Positions 24,535 to 32,683 of a DNA stretch of 64,000 nucleotides are shown here, piece by piece. Origin of the DNA: Burkholderiales bacterium (GTDB taxonomy: Bacteria > Pseudomonadota > Gammaproteobacteria > Burkholderiales > SG8-41); NCBI GenBank assembly GCA_019634975.1, contig JAHCAI010000011.1, positions 62,001 to 126,000 of the forward strand, read 5' to 3'. Made by a program: the position numbers and the translations under genes. The notes under the pieces are model-generated. The model was given only the letters and a program-made list of their open reading frames with translations. It was not told where the DNA came from and did not search any database. Each line of letters starts with the position of its first letter. Position 1 is the first letter of the stretch.

Positions 24535-25206
24535 ATGGACTGGTCCGCGCTCAAACTGTCCTTCGAACTGGCCGCATGGACGGTACTGATCCTCCTGCCG
24601 GTCGGCATCGGCGTGGGGCGGCTGCTGGCAGTGAAGCAGTTCCGGGGCAAGGCGTGGGTCGAGGCCCTGCTGGCACTGCCCCTGGTGCTGCCGCCTACCG
24701 TGCTCGGTTTTTACCTGCTGGTGGCCATGGGCGGCGATTCCACGGTCGGGCGAATCTACGAATCGCTGGTGGGCAGGACGCTGGTGTTCAACTTCGAGGG
24801 TCTGCTGGTGGCCTCGGTGATCTTCAACCTGCCGTTTGCCATCCAGCCGATACAACGCGGATTCGAAGCCATTGCACCTGAAGTACGCGATGCCGCCGCC
24901 TGTTGCGGTCTGTCGGCCTGGCGCACGCTGTGGCGCATCGAATTGCCGCTGGCATGGTCGGGCCTGTTGTCGGCGGTCGTGCTGACTTTCGCCCACACGC
25001 TGGGCGAGTTCGGCGTGGTGCTGATGGTCGGCGGCAACATTCCGGGCGAGACCCAGACCATTGCCATCGCCATTTACGACCGCGTGCAGGCTTTCGACCA
25101 TGCCGGTGCGGGCATCATGTCGGCGGCGCTGCTGCTGATTTCACTGATTGCGATCGGCGCGGCCTATTTCGCGTCATCGCGCGCGCAAGCGCGCCGCCAT
25201 GGCTGA
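24535..25206 (+). CDS. modB: molybdate ABC transporter permease ModB
   Basis: A 223-residue permease with about five hydrophobic helices. It shows the ModB markers LALPLVLPPTVLGFYLL and the EAA-type coupling loop VRDAAACCGLSAWRTLWRIELP, followed by FAHTLGEFGVVLMVGGNIPGETQT. It forms the membrane channel for ModA-delivered molybdate with ModC. It starts 6 bp after modA and overlaps modC by eight bases. Confidence 0.95.
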   Translation: MDWSALKLSFELAAWTVLILLPVGIGVGRLLAVKQFRGKAWVEALLALPLVLPPTVLGFYLLVAMGGDSTVGRIYESLVGRTLVFNFEGLLVASVIFNLPFAIQPIQRGFEAIAPEVRDAAACCGLSAWRTLWRIELPLAWSGLLSAVVLTFAHTLGEFGVVLMVGGNIPGETQTIAIAIYDRVQAFDHAGAGIMSAALLLISLIAIGAAYFASSRAQARRHG

Positions 25207-26332
25207 GCCGGGCATCCACGTCCGGCTGCGGCAGCAGGGGCCGATCCCGCTGGATGCCACCCTCAGCTGTGCGCCGGGCGAGGTGCTGGCACTGGTCGGG
25301 CCGTCCGGCAGCGGCAAGACCTCGATCCTGCGCGCGATTGCCGGGCTGCTGCAGGTGCAGCAGGGCTCGATACGCATCAACGGCGATGCCTGGTTCGATG
25401 CCGGTCAATCGATCAATTGGCCTGCACGCCGGCGCCGGGTCGGCTATGTGTTCCAGAACTATGCGCTGTTTCCGCACCTCAGCGCCCTGCACAATGTGAT
25501 GGAGGCGCTGCTGGAATATCCGCCGGCAGAGCGCGAACGGCGCGCGCGAGAGACGTTGTCCCGGGTGCGGCTCGCAGGTCTTGAGGAGCGCCTGCCGAGA
25601 AACCTGTCGGGCGGCCAGCAGCAGCGCGTCGCGGTGGCGCGGGCGCTGGCGCGCGAGCCCCGGGTGCTGCTGCTCGACGAGCCGTTCTCTGCCGTGGACC
25701 GTGCCACGCGCCAGCGCCTGTACCGTGAACTGGCGGAACTGCGCCGCGAACTGGCGATGCCGGTGATCCTGGTCACCCATGACCTCGACGAGGCGCTGAT
25801 GCTCGCCGACCGCCTGTGCGTGCTGCATCAGGGCCGCACACTGCAGACAGGAACGCCGCATGACCTGATGACCCGCCCGGACAGCGTCGAGGTGGCGCAA
25901 CTGGTCGGTTTGCGCAATGTGTTCCGGGCCGGAGTCATCGCGCATGACGAATCCCGCAACGTCACCACCATCGAGTGGCGCGGGCATCGCCTGGAGGCAA
26001 GGCTGCAGCCGGCCTTCGCTGCCGGCCAGCAGGTGACCTGGGCGATTCCGCAAGGACATCTGATTTTGCACCGCCGCGACCGTCCATCGCTGGGCGAGCG
26101 CGAAAATCCGGTGTCCGGAACCGTCACCGAATGCATTTCGCTGGGAGAAAACGTCGCACTGACCGTGGCCGTCAACGGACCCGAACGGCCGCCGCTGTTC
26201 CTCAACCTGCCTGCGCACACGGCAAGGCGCAACGGCATCGCGGCCGGTGTCACCATCGGCATCTCGCTGCTGGCCGAGGGCATACACCTGATGCCGGCCG
26301 ATGAATCGCGTACGCCGGCGCGGCCAGGATGA
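25199..26332 (+). CDS. modC: molybdate ABC transporter ATP-binding protein ModC
   Basis: A 377-residue ModC. The ATPase domain has Walker A GPSGSGKT, Q-loop VFQNYALFPHLS, signature LSGGQQQRVAVARAL, Walker B VLLLDEPFSAVD and the switch THD. From about residue 290 a C-terminal TOBE-type regulatory domain follows (NPVSGTVTECISLGENVALTVAV), which in this family binds oxyanions and can slow transport. The start overlaps modB. A 64-bp gap separates it from mobB. Confidence 0.95.
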   Translation: MAEPGIHVRLRQQGPIPLDATLSCAPGEVLALVGPSGSGKTSILRAIAGLLQVQQGSIRINGDAWFDAGQSINWPARRRRVGYVFQNYALFPHLSALHNVMEALLEYPPAERERRARETLSRVRLAGLEERLPRNLSGGQQQRVAVARALAREPRVLLLDEPFSAVDRATRQRLYRELAELRRELAMPVILVTHDLDEALMLADRLCVLHQGRTLQTGTPHDLMTRPDSVEVAQLVGLRNVFRAGVIAHDESRNVTTIEWRGHRLEARLQPAFAAGQQVTWAIPQGHLILHRRDRPSLGERENPVSGTVTECISLGENVALTVAVNGPERPPLFLNLPAHTARRNGIAAGVTIGISLLAEGIHLMPADESRTPARPG

Positions 26333-26396
26333 CAGCATGGCGAATGGATTATGATGGAGGCTCAATTGCATCCGGCAGCTGCACTATCCTGATTCC

Positions 26397-26900
26397 ATGA
26401 AAATATTCGGCTTTGCCGGTTATTCCGGCAGCGGCAAGACCACGCTGATCGAGAAACTGATCCCGCTGTTCGTGCGGCGCGGCCTGAAGGTCTCGCTGAT
26501 CAAACATGCGCACCACACCTTTGACATCGATCAGCCGGGCAAGGATTCCTTCCGCCACCGCCATGCGGGTTGCACCGAAGTGCTGGTGACCTCATCCCGG
26601 CGCTGGGCCTTGATGCATGAACTGCGCGGCGCGGCAGAGCCAACCCTCAATGAGCAGATGCAGCGGCTATCACCCTGCGATCTGCTGCTGGTGGAGGGCT
26701 TCAAACACGAACCGATTCCCAAGCTCGAGGTTTACCGCAGCGAGGTGGGCGAGTCGATGATCCATCCCCATGACAGCAACATCGTCGCCATTGCCAGCGA
26801 TGCCCGGGTCGAAACGCAACTGCCGCAGCTCGATCTGAATGCGCCGGACGTGATCGCGGCCTTCATCCTCAAGCAGGTCGGCCTGGGGCAGGGCGCATGA
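26397..26900 (+). CDS. mobB: molybdopterin-guanine dinucleotide biosynthesis adapter MobB
   Basis: A 167-residue P-loop GTPase-like protein, with GYSGSGKTT at residues 8-16, KVSLIKHAHHTFDIDQPGKDS and LLLVEGFKHEPIPKLEVYR. MobB assists MobA in guanine dinucleotide attachment or cofactor delivery. The length fits a stand-alone MobB with no MoeA or MobA fusion. Its stop overlaps the moaD start (ATGA). Confidence 0.95.
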   Translation: MKIFGFAGYSGSGKTTLIEKLIPLFVRRGLKVSLIKHAHHTFDIDQPGKDSFRHRHAGCTEVLVTSSRRWALMHELRGAAEPTLNEQMQRLSPCDLLLVEGFKHEPIPKLEVYRSEVGESMIHPHDSNIVAIASDARVETQLPQLDLNAPDVIAAFILKQVGLGQGA

Positions 26901-27151
26901 TCACGCTGCTCTATTTCGCAAGACTGCGCGAAGCGCTGGGCACCGGCCGCGAAGAACTGCTGTTGCCGTCCGGCATCAATACGCTGGGGGCCTTGCGCGC
27001 GCATCTGGAGCAGCGCGGCGATGCCTGGGCGAAGGAAATGGCCGCAGGCCGCAACCTGCGTGCCGCGGTGAACCAGAGTGTGGCGACGCCTGATACGCCG
27101 ATCAAGGACGGCGACGAAGTGGCATTTTTTCCGCCGGTCACCGGAGGCTGA
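26897..27151 (+). CDS. moaD: molybdopterin synthase sulfur carrier subunit MoaD
   Basis: An 84-residue ubiquitin-like protein. It begins MITLLYFARLREALG and ends PPVTGG, with the C-terminal Gly-Gly that is adenylylated and thiocarboxylated to carry sulfur into molybdopterin. It overlaps mobB at its start and is four bases from moaE, its partner in molybdopterin synthase. Confidence 0.95.
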   Translation: MITLLYFARLREALGTGREELLLPSGINTLGALRAHLEQRGDAWAKEMAAGRNLRAAVNQSVATPDTPIKDGDEVAFFPPVTGG

Positions 27152-27155
27152 GGCG

Positions 27156-27608
27156 ATGAGCGTGCGCATCCACGAGCAGGATTTCGACGTCAGCGCCGAG
27201 ATGGCCGCGATGCGCCGCGGCAATCCGAAAATCGGCGCCATCGCCAGCTTTGTCGGCGTGGTGCGCGACATCAATGAAGGCGATAGCGTCGCCACCATGA
27301 CGCTGGAGCATTATCCCGGCATGACCGAAAAGGCGATCAGCGAAATCATTGACCAGGCCTGCGGTCGCTGGGAAGTGCTCGATGCCCTGGTGATCCACCG
27401 CGTCGGCACGCTCAAACCCACCGACCAGATCGTGCTGGTGATCGTCGCCAGCACGCATCGCGGCGATGCCTTTGCCGCCTGTGAATTCATCATGGATTTC
27501 CTGAAGACCCGCGCGCCGTTCTGGAAAAAGGAAATCACGCCGCAGGGCGCGCGCTGGGTGGATGCGCGAGTGGCAGATGACCAGGCGGCGGAGCGGTGGA
27601 AGACGTGA
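27156..27608 (+). CDS. moaE: molybdopterin synthase catalytic subunit MoaE
   Basis: A 150-residue MoaE, which converts cyclic pyranopterin monophosphate to molybdopterin using MoaD thiocarboxylate. Typical blocks are FVGVVRDINEGD, LEHYPGMTEKAI, VLDALVIHRVG, and the active-site segment STHRGDAFAACEFIMDFLKTRAPFWKKE with the catalytic Lys. An upstream in-frame reading frame exists, but the ATG at 27156 gives the family start. It is the last gene of the long molybdenum run; an AT-rich gap follows. Confidence 0.95.
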   Translation: MSVRIHEQDFDVSAEMAAMRRGNPKIGAIASFVGVVRDINEGDSVATMTLEHYPGMTEKAISEIIDQACGRWEVLDALVIHRVGTLKPTDQIVLVIVASTHRGDAFAACEFIMDFLKTRAPFWKKEITPQGARWVDARVADDQAAERWKT

Positions 27609-27916
27609 TAGTAGCGTTGTAAAATAGTCAATAAAATCAATAACTTAAAAAATCAGCGTTGGCTGGAATTCAGGCGGAATCAACGAGTTACGGCGGTTTT
27701 TGTAGGGTGTACCGGTTTAGTTATTTGCGCCGCTTGGACGGTTCATCATCTTGGTGGCTTGAATAAAAGGGGGAAATTCATCATGCAGCGATTAGCGATG
27801 ACGATGGGCCGCCCATGTGATCCGGCAGTTTTGCGGTCGAAATCACGCTCGATGGCACGACGAGAGTATCAAGGCAGTTGATTTCGACCCATAGCGGCCA
27901 CTCATAGGCAAAAAGC
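27609..27916. other. 308-bp gene-poor gap with AT-rich start
   Basis: No convincing gene. The first ~60 bp are strikingly AT-rich compared with the flanks (TAAAATAGTCAATAAAATC) and may contain the promoter or an old junction. The last 31 bp contain the 20-bp motif that is repeated before the next gene but one. There is no stem plus T tract that would end the moaE transcript. Confidence 0.6.
27886..27905 (+). repeat. start-proximal repeat copy 1 (GACCCATAGC motif)
   Basis: GACCCATAGCGGCCACTCAT, ending 11 bases before the ATG of the Rap1a/Tai-like gene. It matches copy 2 at 28335-28354 at 15 of 20 positions, including nine consecutive identical bases. Confidence 0.6.
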
Positions 27917-28288
27917 ATGAAACTCGCCCGTTTGCTGCTCATCGCGCTGTTGTTCCCTATCGCCACACAGGCAAAAACCGGGGCCCAGCTGCGCGACGAC
28001 TGTGCGGCATTTGATGAACAACCAAATTCCGCCAGCATATCAAGCAACATGATGCGAATGAGCGAGTGCCTCGGCTATATCCACGGCGTCCTCGATGTGC
28101 CAAATCTGTACATCGTGCGTGGCGCAGACTATTGCGCGCCAGACGGCACTACGCGAGATGCTGCTCTCAACGTTGCGCGCGAATACATTCGACGCCCGGA
28201 AGTCGCCAAGATGACTTGGGCTGGCTCCGGATCACAAGCGGTGATCAACGCGATGATGACGAAATGGCCGTGTAAGGACACGCGCTGA
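27917..28288 (+). CDS. Rap1a/Tai-like secreted small protein (immunity-type domain)
   Basis: A 123-residue protein with a signal peptide (cut near TQAKT) and four cysteines (29, 51, 73, 119) spaced as in the Rap1a/Tai family. The core reads SECLGYIHGVLD, then YCAPDG, a helix with ALNVAREYIRRPE, and the closing WPCKDTR. Known members neutralise peptidoglycan-amidase effectors of type VI secretion in the periplasm, and many homologues are orphans. No effector gene is beside it here. The codon use and composition look less GC-biased than the neighbouring mod/moa genes, which suits recent transfer. The family call is from motif pattern only. Confidence 0.7.
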   Translation: MKLARLLLIALLFPIATQAKTGAQLRDDCAAFDEQPNSASISSNMMRMSECLGYIHGVLDVPNLYIVRGADYCAPDGTTRDAALNVAREYIRRPEVAKMTWAGSGSQAVINAMMTKWPCKDTR

Positions 28289-28324
28289 TGGGCGTGCGCG
28301 TTTCCAAGGCGAGACGTTCGATGA

Positions 28325-28354
28325 ATGTCTGCTCAACCCATAGCTGACATACAT
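28325..28354 (+). repeat. start-proximal repeat copy 2 with imperfect hairpin
   Basis: It contains AACCCATAGCTGACATACAT (28335-28354), the second copy of the motif, ending five bases before the next ATG. ATGTCTGCT (28325-28333) and AGCTGACAT (28342-28350) form an imperfect stem with one mismatch around the CAACCCAT loop. Confidence 0.6.
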
Positions 28355-28359
28355 CCCCT

Positions 28360-28920
28360 ATGCCAAAACAGAATTACCGGAAACTCGATATTGCGTTTGA
28401 TTACTTGGCTGTCGCGGCGGAACTCTATTTCATGGAGCGGTATTTCCCGTCGCTGGCACTTGCCGCAATGGCAGAGGAAATTTTTGAGGCAGTAATGCGC
28501 GCCCGAAACGCACCACGGCCAGTCGGCTCGTTCGGCATGCGCCTAGTGCCGTATCAATTCAAACCGATCTCGCGGGATCTAATCGCCGTGGCACGCGCCT
28601 TTAATCCGTCACTTCGCGCCCTCAAAGACGTCGAAGTTTACAGACGCTTGTATCGCGTGAAGAACAGCGCAAAGCACGGCACGGCTAAAGACGGGCGTAG
28701 CTTTGAACTATCGATTGATGCCGATCCGGAGCTCGAGGCGTGGTCGATGCTCGGCCGAGCGATTGAAAACTCTCTGCGCCTACACTACGTACCGCAAGGT
28801 GCAGCAGCAAAATTCTTTCAACTCTACCAACAGGGTCGCAATACATGGCATCACGAAGGCAGTTCCGAGGGGCCGCACGCGAAAGCCCACACAATCCCTG
28901 CGCCAAAGCCGTGGAAGTAG
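28360..28920 (+). CDS. HEPN-like helical protein of unknown function
   Basis: A 186-residue, probably all-helical cytoplasmic protein. The first part (KLDIAFDYLAVAAELYFMERYFPSL ... LAAMAEEIFEAVM) resembles a family of small helical proteins often found in accessory DNA. Residues 99-106 read RVKNSAKH, fitting the R-x4-6-H pattern of HEPN ribonucleases and toxins, with Arg99 and His106. The tail (HHEGSSEGPHAKAHT) is polar. No nucleotidyltransferase or other antitoxin partner is adjacent, so a toxin role is unproven. It could also be a non-catalytic HEPN-type scaffold. Confidence 0.55.
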   Translation: MPKQNYRKLDIAFDYLAVAAELYFMERYFPSLALAAMAEEIFEAVMRARNAPRPVGSFGMRLVPYQFKPISRDLIAVARAFNPSLRALKDVEVYRRLYRVKNSAKHGTAKDGRSFELSIDADPELEAWSMLGRAIENSLRLHYVPQGAAAKFFQLYQQGRNTWHHEGSSEGPHAKAHTIPAPKPWK

Positions 28921-29442
28921 CACGAGCGGGCAAGCGATAGCTGAATGTGCGCTCCGAGACCAGACACTCGTGACACCGTTCTTCAGGCGATGCCATCGAA
29001 CAACGGCTCGCAGAGCGACGCGCCGCGAGCGGCGCGCGCCTGAAGCCGAACGTTAAAAATTCGTTTTAATCGCCTGTCGTTCCGGTGAACAGTCTTTCGC
29101 AGCAGTCGCTGAAAACCCGCACCCTCACCGAAGTCGATGGTGGTTAGAGTGAAGCCGTGCTGCACGACCGTCTGGTGCTGAGCCTGTTGAATGCGCAACT
29201 CGATACCATGAGTCGGTAACGGGCAGAACGCAGGTCTTGCCGCGTTACCTTGATCATCTCCGGGCCCGGGGCGCGGAGCCGGCAAACGGAGCCCTTGAGC
29301 GTCCGGGCCCGATCCTGACGTCAGTAAATGCGGAACCTGCGCCTGGATGCGCGGTCAACAGGGGGTAATCCGGCATAGACTGAAAATAATAGAACCCGAT
29401 TCGACGCAGATGTCCGCGTCGAGTCTTTCAAGGGGATCCCGC
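28921..29442. other. 522-bp gene-poor region with a nested hairpin
   Basis: No gene is supported on either strand; short open frames have no recognisable content. It contains the nested inverted repeats at 28975-29052 and an AT-rich palindrome-like patch (TTAAAAATTCGTTTTAA, 29053-29069). The last ~60 bp probably carry the promoter and leader of the ybbA-like gene. Confidence 0.6.
28975..29052. repeat. nested inverted repeat (attC-like or decayed mobile end)
   Basis: The outer arms are CTTCAGGCG (28981-28989) and CGCCTGAAG (29037-29045), extended by CGTT (28977-28980) pairing with AACG (29049-29052) across a three-base bulge. The inner arms are CGCGCCGC (29019-29026) and GCGGCGCG (29029-29036) with a GA loop. 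Bulged nested stems recall integron attC sites, but the left RYYYAAC core is not found, so an attC call is not supported. Confidence 0.6.
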
Positions 29443-30147
29443 ATGATCGATCTGCACGATGTGTCCATGCATTACGCGCTTGGCGCTGCGCGTATCGAGG
29501 TGCTCAGGTCCGTGGACCTGCACATTCCGCGCGGACAGAGCATCGCCATCACCGGTCCTTCCGGATCGGGCAAGACTTCGCTGCTGCTGCTGCTGGCGGG
29601 GCTGGAGCGCCCGGCGGCAGGGGCGGTGGCCTTCGACGGCACGCGGCTTGACCAGCTCGATGCCGATGCGCTGGCCGACCTGCGGCGTGACCACGTCGGC
29701 ATCATTTTTCAGTCCTTCCACCTGATCAGCAGCCTCAGTGCCCTGGACAACGTGGCGCTGCCGCTGCAGATCGCCGGCCGGCGCGATGCGCTGGAACGGG
29801 CGACACAGCAACTGGAGCGGATGGGGCTGGCAGACCGCATGCATCACCATCCCGTGCAACTCTCCGGCGGTGAACAGCAGCGCGTGGCGATTGCGCGGGC
29901 GGTGGCCCATGGTCCCAAGGTGCTGCTGGCCGACGAGCCGACCGGCAATCTCGACGACACGACGGCCGGGGGCATCCGTGAGCTGCTGTTCGAGTTGAAC
30001 GCGCAATCAGGCGCCACGCTGGTGCTGGTCACCCATGATCCGGATTTCGCGGCGCGCTGCGACCGCGTGCTGGGATTGCATGAGGGCAGGCTGCGGGAGC
30101 TGAAGCCGGCTTCCATCGCTGCGGTGCGTGATGCGATTCCTGCTTAG
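29443..30147 (+). CDS. YbbA-like ABC transporter ATP-binding protein
   Basis: A 234-residue ATPase of the LolD/MacB/YbbA group. It has Walker A GPSGSGKT, Q-loop IIFQSFHLISSLSALDNVALPL, signature LSGGEQQRVAIARAV, Walker B VLLADEPTGNLDD and VTHDPDFA. It pairs with the large FtsX-like permease gene, which starts inside its 3' end, the arrangement known for ybbA-ybbP. The ATG at 29443 has an AAGGGG ribosome site. The substrate of this system is not established, and lipoprotein or small amphiphile handling is usually assumed. Confidence 0.9.
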   Translation: MIDLHDVSMHYALGAARIEVLRSVDLHIPRGQSIAITGPSGSGKTSLLLLLAGLERPAAGAVAFDGTRLDQLDADALADLRRDHVGIIFQSFHLISSLSALDNVALPLQIAGRRDALERATQQLERMGLADRMHHHPVQLSGGEQQRVAIARAVAHGPKVLLADEPTGNLDDTTAGGIRELLFELNAQSGATLVLVTHDPDFAARCDRVLGLHEGRLRELKPASIAAVRDAIPA

Positions 30148-32641
30148 CCTGGCCTGGCGCGACCTGCGCGCCGGCGGCCAGTCGCTGTGGGTGTTCTGCG
30201 TCTGTCTGGCGCTGGGAGTCTGCCTGGTTGCCGCAGGCGGGGGCCTCTACCAACTGGTCAGCCACAATCTGCAGTCTGATGCGCGGGCGCTGTTCGGCGG
30301 CGACCTTGAAATCCGGCATGACCGCCCTCTGGATTCGACGGAACTGGCCTGGCTGAACGAACGCGGCAGGGTCTCGCTGCTGACCGAATTCCGCACCATG
30401 CTGCGTACCGCGGACGGTCGCAGCCAGCTGGTCGAGCTGCAGAGTACTGACGCGCAATATCCTCTGTACGGCGAGGTCCGGCTCGATCCGCCTGAAGCAC
30501 TCGGCACTGCGCTGGAGCGCCGCGATGGCCGCTGGGGCGTCGCGATTGACGCGGCATTGTCGCAGCGCCTTGGCGTGGGTGCCGGGGAGGAGGTGGCCAT
30601 CGGCAATGACCGCTTTGCGGTGCGGACCTTGATCCGGCATCAGCCGGACCGCAGCCTGCGCGCCGACTGGAGCGGCGCGCCGGTGATGATTGCCGCCGAA
30701 GCCCTGGCCGCGACCGGCCTGCTGCAGCCGGGCAGCCGCGTGGAATATCGCTACCGGATCAGAACGGAGTCCGCGCCCGAAAACCTGCGCGAGGCCCTGA
30801 TTGCGGCTTTCCCGCAGGCGAGCTGGGATGTCCGCAGCTTCGCCGAACGCAGCGACCGCATGGCTGAAGTGCTGGGACAGATCGGCTCCGGCCTGCTGCT
30901 GATCGGGTTCAGCGCACTGTTCATCGGCGGCCTCGGCGTGTTCAACAGTGTGCATGCCTATCTGCAGGGCAAACTCGGCACCCTGGCCACCCTGCGCGCG
31001 CTGGGTCTGCGCGACCGGCGCCTGGCGGCGCTCTACCTCGGCCAGCTGCTGATGCTGTCCGGCCTGTCCAGCCTCGCCGGCGTGCTGCTGGGCGGCCTGC
31101 TGGCGCTGGCGGGGATTGCGCTGGCTGCGGAGCGGCTGCCGCTGGCGCCCGTGCTGTCGCAGTTGTCCGGGCCCTTGCTGCTGGCCTGGTGTTTCGGCGT
31201 GCTGACTGCGATTACGTTTGCGCTGCCGGCGCTGGGGCGTGCAGTGTCGGTGTCGCCTGCGGCACTGTTTCGCGGCCTGCATGGCATCGACACCAAGGCG
31301 GGCAGGGGATGGTTTTATCTGACTGCCGCCAGTGCCGCCGTTTCGCTGGTGCTGCTGGTAGTGGTGATGCCCGATCCGCGTTTTGGCCTGGCCTTCATGC
31401 TGGCCATGCTGCTGGTGTTGCTGCTGCTTGAGGCCGGCGTCCGCCTGCTGCAGTGGCTTGCGCGGAAGCTGCTGCGGCAACCGCGGTTCGCCAGCCACTT
31501 CGAGTGGCGGCTGGCCATTGCCAGCGTCGGCCGCACCGGATCGCCGCTGCGGCCTGCGCTGATTTCGCTGGGCTCGGCACTGACCCTGCTGGTGGCCTCC
31601 ACGCTGGTGGTGATGTCGCTGCTGCGGACCATCAACGAGACGGTGCCTGAAAATGCGCCGGCGCTGGTGTTCTACGATGTGCAGCCTTCGCAGCGCGATG
31701 CCCTGCGTGAAACCCTTGGCGAGGCGGAGAGCCTTGAGCAACTGAAGCTTGCGCCGCTGGTGCTGGGCCGCCTGACGGCGGTGAACAATGCACCGCTGCG
31801 TGACAGCGGGGATGAGCGGCAGGTCCTCGAAGCCCGGGACGAGCACAAGCTCAGTGACCGATCCGGAAATTTCGATGACGTGGTGATCGACCGCGGCGCC
31901 TGGTGGCCCGTAAACCATGCCGGGCCGCCGCTGGTGGCGATGGAAGACCGTGAGGCGGACCAGCTCGGCCTGCGGGTCGGCGACCGGCTGCAATTCGAGA
32001 TTACGGGCGCGCGGGTCGAGGCACAACTCGCGGCGATCTACAGCCAGCGGCGTTTCCAGTCGCGGCTGTGGCTGGAGGCGATATTCTCGGATGGCGTGCT
32101 CGATCCCCATGTCACGCGCTACGTCGGGGCGGCGTACATGAATGCGGCTGATGCACTGGCGGCGCAGAACCGGATCGCCGCCGGCTTGCCCAATGTGATC
32201 AGCGTGCGCACCGAGGGCATCCTCAACGAGGCCCGGGTGCTGCTCGGGCGCGCGGGCGGCGGGCTGGCGATGATCGCCGCCGTCAGCCTGCTGGTGAGCC
32301 TGCTGGTGCTGGCCAGCGCGATGGCGGCAAGCCGCGCGCGCCAGGTTTACGAGGCGAGCGTGCTGCACGTGCTGGGCGCGCGGCTGGGCGCAGTGCGCCG
32401 CAGCCTCCAGCTCGAATACCTGCTGATTGCACTGCTGACCTCGGTTTTTGCCGTGGTGACCGGCAGCGGCCTCGCGCTTGCACTGCTGCATTTCCGGCTG
32501 CAACTGGAAAGTACGGGGCTGCTGTGGACGGGGGCGCTGACCGCGGTGACCGTCAGCGCCTGCAGCCTGGGGCTGGGCGCCTTCTACCTGATGCGCAGGC
32601 TGCGCCTGTCACCGGCCCGGCTGCTGCGTAGCGCGAATTGA
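30131..32641 (+). CDS. YbbP-like FtsX-domain ABC permease
   Basis: An 836-residue permease. An N-terminal helix (VFCVCLALGVCLVAAGGGLYQLV) is followed by a large periplasmic domain, a first FtsX helix set (~residues 255-410 with LATLRALGLRDRRLAALYLGQLLML), a second periplasmic domain and a C-terminal FtsX set (~700-830 with SVLHVLGARLGAVRRSLQLEYLLIALL). This ten-helix, double-FtsX layout is the YbbP type. The ATG at 30131 is preceded in frame by a GTG at 30128; both overlap the ATPase gene. There is no visible terminator before katG's promoter. Confidence 0.88.
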   Translation: MRFLLSLAWRDLRAGGQSLWVFCVCLALGVCLVAAGGGLYQLVSHNLQSDARALFGGDLEIRHDRPLDSTELAWLNERGRVSLLTEFRTMLRTADGRSQLVELQSTDAQYPLYGEVRLDPPEALGTALERRDGRWGVAIDAALSQRLGVGAGEEVAIGNDRFAVRTLIRHQPDRSLRADWSGAPVMIAAEALAATGLLQPGSRVEYRYRIRTESAPENLREALIAAFPQASWDVRSFAERSDRMAEVLGQIGSGLLLIGFSALFIGGLGVFNSVHAYLQGKLGTLATLRALGLRDRRLAALYLGQLLMLSGLSSLAGVLLGGLLALAGIALAAERLPLAPVLSQLSGPLLLAWCFGVLTAITFALPALGRAVSVSPAALFRGLHGIDTKAGRGWFYLTAASAAVSLVLLVVVMPDPRFGLAFMLAMLLVLLLLEAGVRLLQWLARKLLRQPRFASHFEWRLAIASVGRTGSPLRPALISLGSALTLLVASTLVVMSLLRTINETVPENAPALVFYDVQPSQRDALRETLGEAESLEQLKLAPLVLGRLTAVNNAPLRDSGDERQVLEARDEHKLSDRSGNFDDVVIDRGAWWPVNHAGPPLVAMEDREADQLGLRVGDRLQFEITGARVEAQLAAIYSQRRFQSRLWLEAIFSDGVLDPHVTRYVGAAYMNAADALAAQNRIAAGLPNVISVRTEGILNEARVLLGRAGGGLAMIAAVSLLVSLLVLASAMAASRARQVYEASVLHVLGARLGAVRRSLQLEYLLIALLTSVFAVVTGSGLALALLHFRLQLESTGLLWTGALTAVTVSACSLGLGAFYLMRRLRLSPARLLRSAN

Positions 32642-32683
32642 ATGAACCCATTAAAAACAGGCGCTTGGCTCATGAATGCATAC

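Noticed and set aside
28975..29052. A true integron attC site
   Set aside because: The stem shape is suggestive but the left core box is missing and the right GTT is followed by AAAA, so it does not meet the consensus.
28983..29285. A 100-residue minus-strand open frame in the gene-free region
   Set aside because: It has no family pattern and runs through the nested hairpin; composition does not look like a protein gene.
30029..32503. A long minus-strand open frame opposite the YbbP-like permease gene
   Set aside because: The composition (Gln/His/Arg-rich) is typical of a complementary frame; the plus-strand permease has clear helices and family features.
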